A program made the translations under genes and the position numbers. From Polyangiaceae bacterium UTPRO1 (GTDB lineage: Bacteria; Desulfobacterota; Binatia; UTPRO1): DNA of 64,000 nt. Numbering within the stretch: the stretch's first letter is position 1; every line of letters starts with the position of its first letter. The notes beneath the pieces were generated by a model that was given only the letters and a program-made list of their open reading frames with translations, was not told the DNA's origin and made no database searches. This document shows positions 35,236 through 42,988 of the stretch, in pieces. The stretch covers positions 248,001-312,000 of the forward strand of contig MWST01000018.1 in NCBI GenBank assembly GCA_002050235.1, in the 5' to 3' direction.

Positions 35236-35453
35236 CCACAGCACCCGAGTCGGCCTTCTTTCGCTATGCGAAGTATTCGGCGGTAGCTTTCGAGTTCATC
35301 GGCTCCATCGCGGCTGGAGTTTTCGTGGGCAGTACGCTAGACGCTTGGCTCTCGACAGCACCGTGGCTGGTCATGGCGATGACTATCGCGAGTACCGGGA
35401 TCGGCTTCTACCGGATGGTTCAGATACTGCAACGCTTGCAACGCGATCGATGA
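35232..35453 (+). CDS. atpZ: AtpZ-like F0F1 ATPase accessory protein
   Basis: A 73-aa protein with two membrane helices (FEFIGSIAAGVFVGSTLDAW and WLVMAMTIASTGIGFYRMVQ) and a basic C-terminus. This is the AtpZ/AtpI-family pattern found just before atpI-atpB. AtpZ with AtpI is proposed to act in Mg2+ or Ca2+ transport or ring assembly in other bacteria. It overlaps hemL and atpI by 4 bp each. Confidence 0.8.
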   Translation: MTTAPESAFFRYAKYSAVAFEFIGSIAAGVFVGSTLDAWLSTAPWLVMAMTIASTGIGFYRMVQILQRLQRDR

Positions 35454-35821
35454 CGTTCCGACTCCAACGCATCCAGGGACTGGTACTCTTGCTGAGCGTG
35501 CTGGCCGCCACAGTGGCGAAATCCGCGAAATCGGTTGCGCCAATGGGCATCCTAGTAGGTGGATTCGCGGTCTGGCTGGACTTCGTCGTCATCAAGAAGT
35601 TGGGCTCTGCGATGCTCGCCCGTCGCATGACGAAGACACGTATCGTGCCCCTCGCTCTCGCTAAGTCCATCGTGTTGGTGCTTATTCCCGCTGCTGCGTT
35701 ATTGCTGCCGGCGAGTGTAGTCGATGGACCGTCGTTTGCGGTCGGCGTTACGATGCTGCCCCTCGCGATTCTGGTCGATGCCTGGATTGGTGTTCCCGCG
35801 AGACAGACTGGAGACGTGTGA
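35450..35821 (+). CDS. atpI: ATP synthase subunit I
   Basis: A 123-aa protein with four predicted membrane segments (IQGLVLLLSVLAATVAK, APMGILVGGFAVWLDFVV, ALAKSIVLVLIPAAALLLP, FAVGVTMLPLAILVDAW). The position directly before atpB and the length fit AtpI, which assists c-ring assembly. ATG 35450 overlaps the atpZ stop. The sequence itself is poorly conserved, so the call leans on context. Confidence 0.75.
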   Translation: MTFRLQRIQGLVLLLSVLAATVAKSAKSVAPMGILVGGFAVWLDFVVIKKLGSAMLARRMTKTRIVPLALAKSIVLVLIPAAALLLPASVVDGPSFAVGVTMLPLAILVDAWIGVPARQTGDV

Positions 35822-35822
35822 C

Positions 35823-36515
35823 ATGGAACACGGTTTTTCTTGGATGCAACAGATTAGCGGGCTTGCGTTTCTCGAGCTGCATACGTCGACAGGAATGTTG
35901 GTGATGCTCGGCTTGTTGGTCTTTGCCGTCCGAGCGCGGCAGCAGTTGGCGTCGGCAACCGATGTCGTAGTTCCCGATCGGGGATTTTCTGCTCGGAACA
36001 TAGCCGAAGTCATCACCGAGTTCATCACGAACCTTTCGGAGAGTGTCATTGGCCACGAGGGGCCAAAGTACGTCCCGCTGTTCGCAAGCCTCTTTCTCTT
36101 CATTCTCGGATCAAATCTGATCGGGCTGATCCCCGGATTTACGCCTCCTACCGACAATTTCAATGTTACGCTCGCGCTGGGTGTCGTGGCTTTCTTGGCC
36201 TATAACTATTACGGGTTCCGAGCGCACGGACTGGGATATCTAAAGCAGTTCGCGGGTCCGTTGTTGCTTCTGGCGCCGTTGATGATCGTGGTCGAGCTCT
36301 TCAGCCACCTCTTTCGCCCAGCGTCATTGGCGATTCGTCTTTACGGTAACATGTTCGCTGATCATCTTCTCTTGGGGATCTTCACCGATCTTACGAAGGT
36401 GATAATTCCCGTGATCTTCTATGTTCTCGGTACGTTCGTTTCGCTGGTCCAAGCGCTCGTCTTCACGCTTCTGACGATGGTCTACGTCGGACTTGCGATC
36501 AGCCACGATCATTGA
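35823..36515 (+). CDS. atpB: ATP synthase F0 subunit a
   Basis: A 230-aa stator channel subunit with about five or six membrane helices. The essential Arg lies in SLAIRLYGNMFADHLLLG, and LVQALVFTLLTMVYVGLAIS is the conserved last helix. GPKYVPLFASLFLFILGSNL is also typical. The start ATG 35823 has GGAG upstream and follows atpI by one base. Frames extending into atpI are not used. Confidence 0.95.
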   Translation: MEHGFSWMQQISGLAFLELHTSTGMLVMLGLLVFAVRARQQLASATDVVVPDRGFSARNIAEVITEFITNLSESVIGHEGPKYVPLFASLFLFILGSNLIGLIPGFTPPTDNFNVTLALGVVAFLAYNYYGFRAHGLGYLKQFAGPLLLLAPLMIVVELFSHLFRPASLAIRLYGNMFADHLLLGIFTDLTKVIIPVIFYVLGTFVSLVQALVFTLLTMVYVGLAISHDH

Positions 36516-36614
36516 GGCATGTGTGGTTTACTCGATTCGATCGGTCCTGCACGGGGAAGAAGAAAGAGAAGGACGAGGGGAGCACGACCGACGGATCCCA
36601 ATCGGGAGGTTAGT

Positions 36615-36932
36615 ATGGCGCATGTAATTCGTATCCTATTTTTGGTGCTGGGAATGCTCGTCATGGCAAACCCAAGTTTCGCCGCCGACGGGGCCGCAGC
36701 CGATTCCAGCGGCTTGATCGCTCTCGGTGCGGGGCTCGGGATAGGCATAGCCGCTCTAGGCGTCGGTCTCGGTCAGGGCCGAGCAACTGCCGCCGCCATG
36801 GAGAGTATCGGCCGCAACCCGAACTCTGCTGACCGTATCTTCGTTCCGATGATCATTGGTCTAGCACTCATGGAAGCACTCTGTCTCTATGCTCTTGTGA
36901 TCGCCTTCTTCCTGCAAGGCAAGATCGGCTGA
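36615..36932 (+). CDS. atpE: ATP synthase F0 subunit c
   Basis: A 105-aa proteolipid that forms the rotor ring. After a signal-like N-terminus (residues 1-22, ending near FAADG) come the two hairpin helices: GLGIGIAALGVGLGQGRAT and IIGLALMEALCLYALVIAF. The ion-carrying Glu is in LMEAL. Na+-type rings usually have Ser/Thr after this Glu; here it is Ala, which favours protons, although the helix-1 Gln is kept. ATG 36615 is preceded by GGGAGG at 5 nt. A terminator follows 42 bp downstream. Confidence 0.94.
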   Translation: MAHVIRILFLVLGMLVMANPSFAADGAAADSSGLIALGAGLGIGIAALGVGLGQGRATAAAMESIGRNPNSADRIFVPMIIGLALMEALCLYALVIAFFLQGKIG

Positions 36933-36973
36933 CCAGCGACGGCGATCGTTCGAGGCGAGCGAGGGGGTATAGC

Positions 36974-37009
36974 GAGGGGTGGAACATGGGTTCCACCCCT
37001 CATTTATTT
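36974..37009 (+). terminator. Intrinsic terminator after atpE
   Basis: A perfect 12-bp stem, GAGGGGTGGAAC with GTTCCACCCCTC, closes a 4-nt loop (ATGG). The T-rich tail ATTTATTT follows. It ends the hemL-atpE operon. Confidence 0.85.
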
Positions 37010-37122
37010 GTGGGGGTGAAAAAACTCTTGGGGTCGAGAACCTCTTTGAGGTATGGTTCTCGCACCGACGCTCCGAACTTCTGGTTCCTGTGATCAGGTG
37101 GTGGTGGGAAAAGGAGGTTGCG

Positions 37123-37935
37123 GTGGAAGCACGCACTGGAGCTGTACGAGGTTTCGCGGCTGGCCAATTCGCAGGTCGGCAGAAGATCTTGCTCGCGGCG
37201 ATTCCGATCGAGGACCTGGAGCCAAATCCGCAACAACCCCGTCGCTTCATCGATCCCGAGGCCCTGGAGGAGCTTACCGCATCGGTACGCCAGCGCGGCA
37301 TCTTGCAACCGATCATCGTGAAGCGTGACGGCGACCGCTATCTGATCATGGCCGGCGAGCGGCGCTATCGTGCTGCTAGAGCGGCCGGGCTACTCGTGGT
37401 GCCTGCGATCGTGCGCGACGACGACGCAAACGAGATCGCCCTGATCGAGAATCTGCAGCGCGAGGATTTGACGGCGCTTGAGGAAGCCGAGGGACTCGGG
37501 GCAATGGTCGCGCGATACGGCTATACCCACCAGGCACTTGCGCAGTTACTACACAAGAGTCGTCCGTACGTTTCCAATACGCTCGTCCTGACACGCCTTC
37601 CGGCCGAGGTGAAGGCCGAGTTGCACCGCTATCCAGGTGTGTCTCGAGAGATCCTCATGACGATCGCACGCCAAGAGTCTGAGACGGCGATGCTCAAGCT
37701 CTGGAGACGTGTAAAACTGGCAAACATCTCGGTGCACAAGTTCCGTGAATCACGCCGCGAAGGAGGACCAGCTCGGGCACGTGACATCATGGCCGCAGCG
37801 CGAAGGATCAATCGTAAGCTACGCGGTTTTCGCATAGAGATGTTGGAAATCGACGAACGCCAGAAGCTGGTGCGTGTATTGCGGCGCACCAGGAAGCGCG
37901 TCGACCTGCTCTTGGTTGGCCTCGGGGCGAGTTGA
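37123..37935 (+). CDS. Second ParB/Noc-like nucleoid protein
   Basis: A 270-aa ParB homologue: IPIEDLEPNPQQPRRF, the CTP-site GERRYRAARAAG, ENLQREDLTALEEAE, and a helix-turn-helix YTHQALAQLLHKSRPYVSNT. It lacks the N-terminal KxLGRGL ParA-activating motif of the 17.5-kb ParB, and its C-terminal part (KLRGFRIEMLEIDERQKLVR) is unlike it. No parA is adjacent. It may act as a Noc-like or regulatory clamp with its own DNA site. GTG 37123 has a perfect AAGGAGG 5 nt upstream. It has its own transcription unit after the atpE terminator. Confidence 0.88.
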   Translation: MEARTGAVRGFAAGQFAGRQKILLAAIPIEDLEPNPQQPRRFIDPEALEELTASVRQRGILQPIIVKRDGDRYLIMAGERRYRAARAAGLLVVPAIVRDDDANEIALIENLQREDLTALEEAEGLGAMVARYGYTHQALAQLLHKSRPYVSNTLVLTRLPAEVKAELHRYPGVSREILMTIARQESETAMLKLWRRVKLANISVHKFRESRREGGPARARDIMAAARRINRKLRGFRIEMLEIDERQKLVRVLRRTRKRVDLLLVGLGAS

Positions 37936-37944
37936 TGTCAACTC
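37929..37944. repeat. Palindrome spanning two convergent stop codons
   Basis: GAGTTGA-TG-TCAACTC has 7-bp arms. Each arm contains one of the two TGA stops (second parB on plus, CNNM gene on minus). The 2-nt centre is too tight for a normal hairpin loop. Confidence 0.4.
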
Positions 37945-39254
37945 TGCGTGATTAGCGCAGCCGATTTCTCCTGCTGGGTCACCAACAGCTTGCTCACGCG
38001 ACGCCCCTTCATCTCGATCACCTTAGCGGTATACCCCCCGATGGTCACCCAATCGCCCAGTCGTGCAATCCGTCCGAGCCGGGCAATGACGTAACCCCCG
38101 AGAGTAGAGCTCTTGTGGTCGGGGAGAGTGAAGCCAAGGCGCGCGGCGATCTCTTCCAGCAAGACCAGGCCGTCGACGACGTACCCTTCGGGCGTTGCCT
38201 CCATCCGCGGCGCTTCGGCGTCGAACTCATCTTGGATCTCGCCGACGATTTCTTCGAGAATGTCCTCGAGCGTAACAAGGCCAGATGTGCCACCGTACTC
38301 ATCGACGACGATCGCCATGTGTACCCGGCGTTGTTGGAAGTCGCGCTGGAGCGCCTCGAGGGAACGACTCTCGGGAACGAATAAGATGTCGCGCTTTAAT
38401 TTCAGCAGGTCTGAACTATCACGTAAATCTTCGAACGGACGAAATAAATCTTTTGCATGAATCATCCCAACGACGTGATCGATGTCGTCGTCGCAGATGG
38501 GATAGCGAGTATGTTGTGCCTGGTGCATAATTTCGAGATTCTCGGCAAGCGTCCGCTGCAAGCTCAAATAGACGATATCGGCACGGGGCACCATGATGTG
38601 TTTTGCAGACCGACGCGTATAATCGAAAACGTTCTCTAAGAGCTTACGTTTCGATGCCGATAACGTTCCGGTACGGTGGGATTCGGCGAGGAGCAACCGG
38701 AGCTCCTCCTCAGAATGCGCCAACTCCGTTTCACTCGCTGGAGTAATGCGTAACAAATGGAGAAAGAAGCTCGACGATGCGTTCAAGAACCACAGTGCCG
38801 GATAGAATAGTCGATAAAAGAGGCGCAGCGGGGGTGCTACGAGTAACGACGTTTCTTCGGGCCGGCGGATGGCAAGTGATTTGGGCGCCAGTTCTCCGAG
38901 CACGATGTGGAGGAACGTGATGAAAGCGAACGCTATGGTAAGCGAAATACTGTAGACCACTTTTTCGGACCAGATACCGCAAGAAGCAAGCAGCGGTCCG
39001 ACGATACTCGCGAACGCGGGCTCACCGATCCATCCCAGGCCCAGGCTTGCCAGGGTGATGCCAAGTTGGGTCGCAGAGAGGTACGCATCCAGATCCTTGA
39101 TGGCATTCGCGACCGCGACCGAGCCGCGGACGCCGTCACGGACTAGTTCCTGTACGCGAGTCGAGCGTACCTTGACGATGGCGAATTCTGCGGCGACGAA
39201 AAAGGCGTTGAGGAAGACCAGCAGAGCGGCCAGCAACAAATAAGCCCTACTCAT
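37938..39254 (-). CDS. CNNM/CBS-domain membrane protein (haemolysin C/CorC family)
   Basis: A 438-aa protein. The N-terminal CNNM (DUF21) domain has about four membrane helices (LLAALLVFLNAFFVAAEFAI at the start). Two CBS domains follow (around HIMVPRADIVYLSL and VGMIHAKDLF, then HMAIVVDEYGGTSGLVTLED). A CorC_HlyC transporter-associated domain (EGYVVDGLVLLEEI) closes the protein. Relatives are linked to Mg2+ or Co2+ efflux; the haemolysin name is historical. It converges on the second parB with a 2-bp gap. Confidence 0.9.
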   Translation of the reverse strand: MSRAYLLLAALLVFLNAFFVAAEFAIVKVRSTRVQELVRDGVRGSVAVANAIKDLDAYLSATQLGITLASLGLGWIGEPAFASIVGPLLASCGIWSEKVVYSISLTIAFAFITFLHIVLGELAPKSLAIRRPEETSLLVAPPLRLFYRLFYPALWFLNASSSFFLHLLRITPASETELAHSEEELRLLLAESHRTGTLSASKRKLLENVFDYTRRSAKHIMVPRADIVYLSLQRTLAENLEIMHQAQHTRYPICDDDIDHVVGMIHAKDLFRPFEDLRDSSDLLKLKRDILFVPESRSLEALQRDFQQRRVHMAIVVDEYGGTSGLVTLEDILEEIVGEIQDEFDAEAPRMEATPEGYVVDGLVLLEEIAARLGFTLPDHKSSTLGGYVIARLGRIARLGDWVTIGGYTAKVIEMKGRRVSKLLVTQQEKSAALITQS

Positions 39255-39442
39255 GCGGGGCGATCGTACGCTATGGCGTTACAGGGTGAACCAAACGAAC
39301 GTAACGTTGGAGAGGCCCGCTTCACGGGTAGCGGCAACTGTAGCCAATGATCCAGCGGTACCGCAAGGGAGCCACTTTCGGCTGCTGACAGATCCAGGCG
39401 CGGTGGTGTAGGCTTCCGGAAGCGAAACCGAGGAGGGTGCAT

Positions 39443-39976
39443 ATGCGAAGGGATATGAGGACGGTCATCGCTACGCTGCTGCTATTGGGATTGGCGACGC
39501 CTTGCTTCGGGGCTGCCGCACCCATGGGCCCCGGTCGACCCATGGGAGAGCTAGGATTCGAGCAGCAACTGCAACAAAACCGGGAGTTGCGTTCGTTCGT
39601 CGAGCTACGAGGCTATCCGGACTGGGTGGAAGAGGTGGAGGTCGACAGCACTCGACCGCTCGACGGTTACGAGCTCCGACTCTACTACCTGCGTTTCGAT
39701 CGTGAGGTCGCATTCACCCGCGCCTTCATTCTCGGTCGCCCGCAGATCAGCCTACGTCTGTTTGATCGCCCCATGTCTCCGGTAGATCGGGCGCGCATTG
39801 AAGCAGCCTATCTCGCGGTCGATCCGGCGAAACGATCCGAACTCGCTGCGGATCGGGCCACGGCATCTGCCGAGCGGGCGGAGCGGGTAGCCAATACCGT
39901 GGAACGCTTGGCGGATCGCGCTGAACAGTTCAGCGAGCGGATGGAAGAAGCCTTCCATCGATCCATGCGCAAGTAA
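39443..39976 (+). CDS. Exported protein of unknown function with C-terminal helix
   Basis: A 177-aa protein with a Sec signal peptide (MRRDMRTVIATLLLLGLATP, cleavage after about CFGAAA). The middle (FVELRGYPDWVEEVEVDSTR, YELRLYYLRFDREVAFTRAF) looks like a compact alpha/beta domain. The last 60 residues form an Ala/Glu/Arg-rich amphipathic helix (residues about 115-175) that could be a coiled coil. ATG 39443 has AGGAGGG 5 nt upstream and a terminator follows. I do not recognise the family. Confidence 0.8.
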   Translation: MRRDMRTVIATLLLLGLATPCFGAAAPMGPGRPMGELGFEQQLQQNRELRSFVELRGYPDWVEEVEVDSTRPLDGYELRLYYLRFDREVAFTRAFILGRPQISLRLFDRPMSPVDRARIEAAYLAVDPAKRSELAADRATASAERAERVANTVERLADRAEQFSERMEEAFHRSMRK

Positions 39977-39994
39977 GACGTCCACTCGGCGCCT

Positions 39995-40023
39995 CCTGCG
40001 ATCTGGTATCGTCGCAGGCTTTT
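39995..40023 (+). terminator. Intrinsic terminator
   Basis: CCTGCGA (39995-40001) pairs with TCGCAGG (40012-40018) across a 10-nt loop, followed by CTTTT. It lies 18 bp after the stop of the exported protein gene. Confidence 0.75.
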
Positions 40024-40327
40024 CGCGAATCGGGCGTCGATGCACGACGCGTCGGCGTTCGTGAAGCTCCGAGAAAAAGAGCGCGCACCCATGGGCAATT
40101 CTCAATGCGCGAGGTGTAGCGCCTGCCTGCCGTCGAATTGAGACGGAATCTCGCAAACAGTCGCCAATCCAGGGGATTCAGCGAGGTGTGTAGTGTTGTA
40201 GACGATTCCTAGAGTTCGCTGGCCGCAGACGATAGACACCTCCCAGGTGACGATCTCTCGGGTGGCATGGAACTTGGTCAACATGTGTCGCAGACACTCC
40301 GCTGCCCTCGAGAGGAGACACCGACAC

Positions 40328-40582
40328 ATGTTCTGCGAACCGATCGCCACTCCGGTTACGTCCCGCCCCGCGCTGCTCAGCGATATGCACCTCGATTTCC
40401 GCAACTCGTATGAGACTTTGTTCCTACTAGTCGAGCTTTCCGATGCGATGAAGCGAGGGGTGCGGCACTTCAAGCTCGACGGTACTCCGCTGGAGCGGTT
40501 GAATAACGTGGTCGAAGCTCTGATCTTCGACGGAGAGGTTTTTTTCGATGACGCAACGAGCTCCGCACCGCTCGGGCACTGA
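40328..40582 (+). CDS. Small orphan protein, unknown
   Basis: A predicted 84-aa acidic protein (segments MHLDFRNSYETLFLLVELSD, GVRHFKLDGTPLERLNNVVE, ALIFDGEVFFDD). ATG 40328 has AGGAG 10 nt upstream, and most third positions are G or C as in neighbouring genes. The segment LERLNNVVEALIFDGEVFF looks like a folded helix-strand unit. An overlapping minus-strand frame (40102-40473) is less convincing. The gene lies in an otherwise empty stretch between 40024 and 40655. No family recognised; existence is moderately supported. Confidence 0.45.
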   Translation: MFCEPIATPVTSRPALLSDMHLDFRNSYETLFLLVELSDAMKRGVRHFKLDGTPLERLNNVVEALIFDGEVFFDDATSSAPLGH

Positions 40583-40655
40583 AAACCGCGCTATGGAGGC
40601 GCAAGGTCTACCTTTATCTGAAAGGCACGCGCGCCTCGACGCCGTTGCTGGATAG

Positions 40656-41105
40656 TCAGGCCGACTTCTTCAAGTACTCGCGCGGACCCGTGATGCTGTG
40701 CCGGCGGCCGTTCACGCGACGGAAGGGGAAGCGGTAGAGCGTCGGCTTACCTTGTCGAATGCGCAGGAGCTCGGAGGCCTTCCAACGCTCCATACCGGTT
40801 CGTAGGTACTCGGGCTCTAGATTCAGGGCAGCGCACACGTTTTCGAAGGAGAACGGCCAATCGGTCTCAGTACCCGACGCCCAGCACTCTACCTCCTCGA
40901 CCAACCGCTGACTACGCCTGTTCTCAGCCACTACGTGGCGTTGGAACGTGGCGATCGCCTCCTCCAAGACCGCCAGCATTAACCGTTTTTCGGGTTGGAA
41001 CGCCACGTCGGATCCGACGCGGTCGAAGTATTGCGCCGGGACGAGTGTGTCAGGCTCAAGTGGCGTCGCCGTTCGTTCTTCGCTAACCGCACCACGCAGT
41101 TGCAT
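40656..41105 (-). CDS. Small conserved protein, paralogue A (flanks gshA)
   Basis: A 149-aa protein whose residues 17-108 align with the 42.99-kb protein. Shared features are EPD-x-L-x-P-x-QYF at the start, a RLMLAVLE(E/D)A helix, and FEN(V/I)C-x2-L-x4-x-YLR(T/S)G(M/L)xRW near residues 87-108. The last motif is spaced like a helix-turn-helix. Paralogue A has a basic tail (FPFRRVNGRRHSITGPREYL). GGGAGG precedes the ATG by 8 nt. It is divergent from gshA. The family function is unknown to me; a DNA-binding regulator is possible. Confidence 0.75.
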   Translation of the reverse strand: MQLRGAVSEERTATPLEPDTLVPAQYFDRVGSDVAFQPEKRLMLAVLEEAIATFQRHVVAENRRSQRLVEEVECWASGTETDWPFSFENVCAALNLEPEYLRTGMERWKASELLRIRQGKPTLYRFPFRRVNGRRHSITGPREYLKKSA

Positions 41106-41398
41106 CGGTCGATCCTCCCTGGTTGGAGCGACGCGGATCGCCGAGTCGCCATCTGGACCGCCAGCAGATGGTATGCCACATAAGATCTCGGCCGCTAAGC
41201 CTTGGATCCGTAAAGGATAAATAGTCGAGCTAGGGCATGAGAAGAGGTCGATCGGAGCTGTGCTCCTGTCCGAAACGCTACTACCCTGCGGTGAAATGCT
41301 ACATCCAGGCTCTACCGAGTGCGTTGCGTAAGACGGCTCGCGATGACGTCACTCCGCGCGTTGCCATGATTCGGTGATCTGGTAGCTTCCGCCGTTCA

Positions 41399-42778
41399 AT
41401 GTCGGAGTTCACGACGGGCCGCGATCCTGCGGAGCAACTGCCAGTTGAAAATGTTGGCGAGCTGATCCGCTATATCGCGAGCGGTGCAAAGCCCGCGACC
41501 GATTGGCGCGTCGGTACCGAGTACGAGAAAATCGGCGTTCTCGAGGAAAGCGGCGTTGCCGCCCCCTTCAGCGGCAGACGCGGTATCGAAAGCGTGCTGG
41601 AACGTTTGTCCGAGCGATTCGGGTGGATCCCCAAGCGTGAACGTGGACGGATCGTGGCTCTCACCGGTCGGGACGCGAACATCACCATCGAGCCGGGTGG
41701 CCAGCTCGAGTTGAGTGGCGAACAATGTTCGAGCATCCATCGTGCCCATGAGGAGTTGCTTGAGCATATCCAGGAGATCGTTACGGTCGGAGCGGAAGTC
41801 GGGATCGTTTTCCTTGGCCTCGGTATTCAGCCCATCAGCTCGGTAGAGACAATCGAATGGGTTCCAAAACGACGGTACAAAATCATGGGCCCGTACATGA
41901 CGCGGGTCGGGGCTCTTGGTCAGAAGATGATGAAGCAAACGGCTACCGTTCAGGCGAACTTCGACTTCGGCGACGAAAGCGATGCTATGCGAAAGTTTCG
42001 CGTAGCCATGGGTCTAGTACCGTTGATCTCAGCAATGTTCGCCAATTCCTCGATCTCCGAGGGACGCATGAACGGTTTCATGACGCTTCGGGGCCATATC
42101 TGGACGGACACTGATAACGTGCGCGCGGGCTTGTTGCCCTTCGCGTTCTCACCCGAAGTCGGTATCGAAGACTATGTCGAATGGGCACTCGATGTACCGA
42201 TGTATTTTTTGATTCGCAACGGAGATTATATCGAAACCCATCAGACCTTTCGCGACTACCTACGTAACGGTATGGGTAGCGAGCGCGCGACGCTCGAGGA
42301 CTGGGCGCTCCATCTCACGACGCTTTTTCCCGAAGTTCGTCTCAAACGATATCTCGAGATCCGCAGTGCCGACAGCCAGCCCCCGGAGCTGATGCTCGCG
42401 CTTCCAGCCCTGCTGAAGGGCATTCTCTACGAAAGAGATTCACTCGAGGGTGCCTGGGATCTGGTGCGGTCGTGGACGTGGGAAGAGCGGCAGACGGTCT
42501 ATCGTGATGCACACCGCGAAGGACTATACGCAAGGGTCGGCCGAATCCGGCTGGCCGACTTAGCGCGGGAGCTTGTGAACATCAGCGCGGCGGGGCTGCG
42601 CCGCCAAGGAAAGTTGAACGAGAGAGGCGAAGACGAGCGGATCTATCTCGATCGTCTCGAAGAACTGGTGCATCACGGAAAGTCTCTCGGCCGAATACTC
42701 GCGGAGTTATGGGAAGGCTCATGGCACCGTGACGTGACACGCCTCATTGCGCATACGACGTATCGTCTGCCGCAATGA
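41399..42778 (+). CDS. gshA: Glutamate-cysteine ligase (GCS2/plant-type)
   Basis: A 459-aa ATP-dependent ligase joining L-glutamate and L-cysteine, the first step of glutathione synthesis. VGTEYEKIGVLE, ALTGRDANITIEPGGQLELS and TATVQANFDFGDESDAMRKF match the family of plant and alpha-proteobacterial enzymes rather than the E. coli type. The length is normal for that group. It stands alone between two paralogous small genes. The region 41106-41398 upstream has no obvious promoter motif. Presence of gshA agrees with the glyoxalase II at 1.8 kb. Confidence 0.93.
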   Translation: MSEFTTGRDPAEQLPVENVGELIRYIASGAKPATDWRVGTEYEKIGVLEESGVAAPFSGRRGIESVLERLSERFGWIPKRERGRIVALTGRDANITIEPGGQLELSGEQCSSIHRAHEELLEHIQEIVTVGAEVGIVFLGLGIQPISSVETIEWVPKRRYKIMGPYMTRVGALGQKMMKQTATVQANFDFGDESDAMRKFRVAMGLVPLISAMFANSSISEGRMNGFMTLRGHIWTDTDNVRAGLLPFAFSPEVGIEDYVEWALDVPMYFLIRNGDYIETHQTFRDYLRNGMGSERATLEDWALHLTTLFPEVRLKRYLEIRSADSQPPELMLALPALLKGILYERDSLEGAWDLVRSWTWEERQTVYRDAHREGLYARVGRIRLADLARELVNISAAGLRRQGKLNERGEDERIYLDRLEELVHHGKSLGRILAELWEGSWHRDVTRLIAHTTYRLPQ

Positions 42779-42851
42779 CGTGATCCGTGGATGATGCGAT
42801 AATACGCCGCTCGTCCATAGGATCATCCGATAGACCGCGGAACGAACCGGA

Positions 42852-42902
42852 TTCGGAGTCGAGGCTCCGAAGTGCCGCAACTTGGAATTAGTTCGTCTAA
42901 TT
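42852..42902. repeat. Two consecutive small hairpins downstream of gshA
   Basis: TTCGGAG/CTCCGAA (42852-42871, 6-nt loop) and AATTAG/CTAATT (42886-42902, 5-nt loop). Neither is followed by a T run. They lie between gshA and paralogue B. Confidence 0.4.
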
Positions 42903-42953
42903 CTCGACCGTAAGCTTTTTCATTTCATCCGCTCCCGAGTGCAGGCTAGTAAT

Positions 42954-42970
42954 TTGCCGCGACGCGGCAA
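42954..42970. promoter_or_regulatory. 17-bp palindrome upstream of paralogue B
   Basis: TTGCCGCG-A-CGCGGCAA is a perfect inverted repeat ending 18 bp before the ATG of the 42.99-kb gene. It is a good candidate operator. Confidence 0.5.
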
Positions 42971-42988
42971 TCCAAGGGGGCAAGAGTA

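Noticed and set aside
39255..39442. Possible cyclic-di-GMP riboswitch in the leader of the 39.4-kb gene
   Set aside because: Some GC-rich segments recall GEMM motifs, but the conserved core and tetraloop receptor are not present.
40102..40473. 123-codon minus-strand frame
   Set aside because: Overlaps the plus-strand small gene, lacks a clear ribosome-binding site and has Ser/Arg-rich low-complexity composition.
41106..41398. Search for a gene or structured RNA between paralogue A and gshA
   Set aside because: No coding-like frame, strong hairpin or repeat was seen in these 293 bases.
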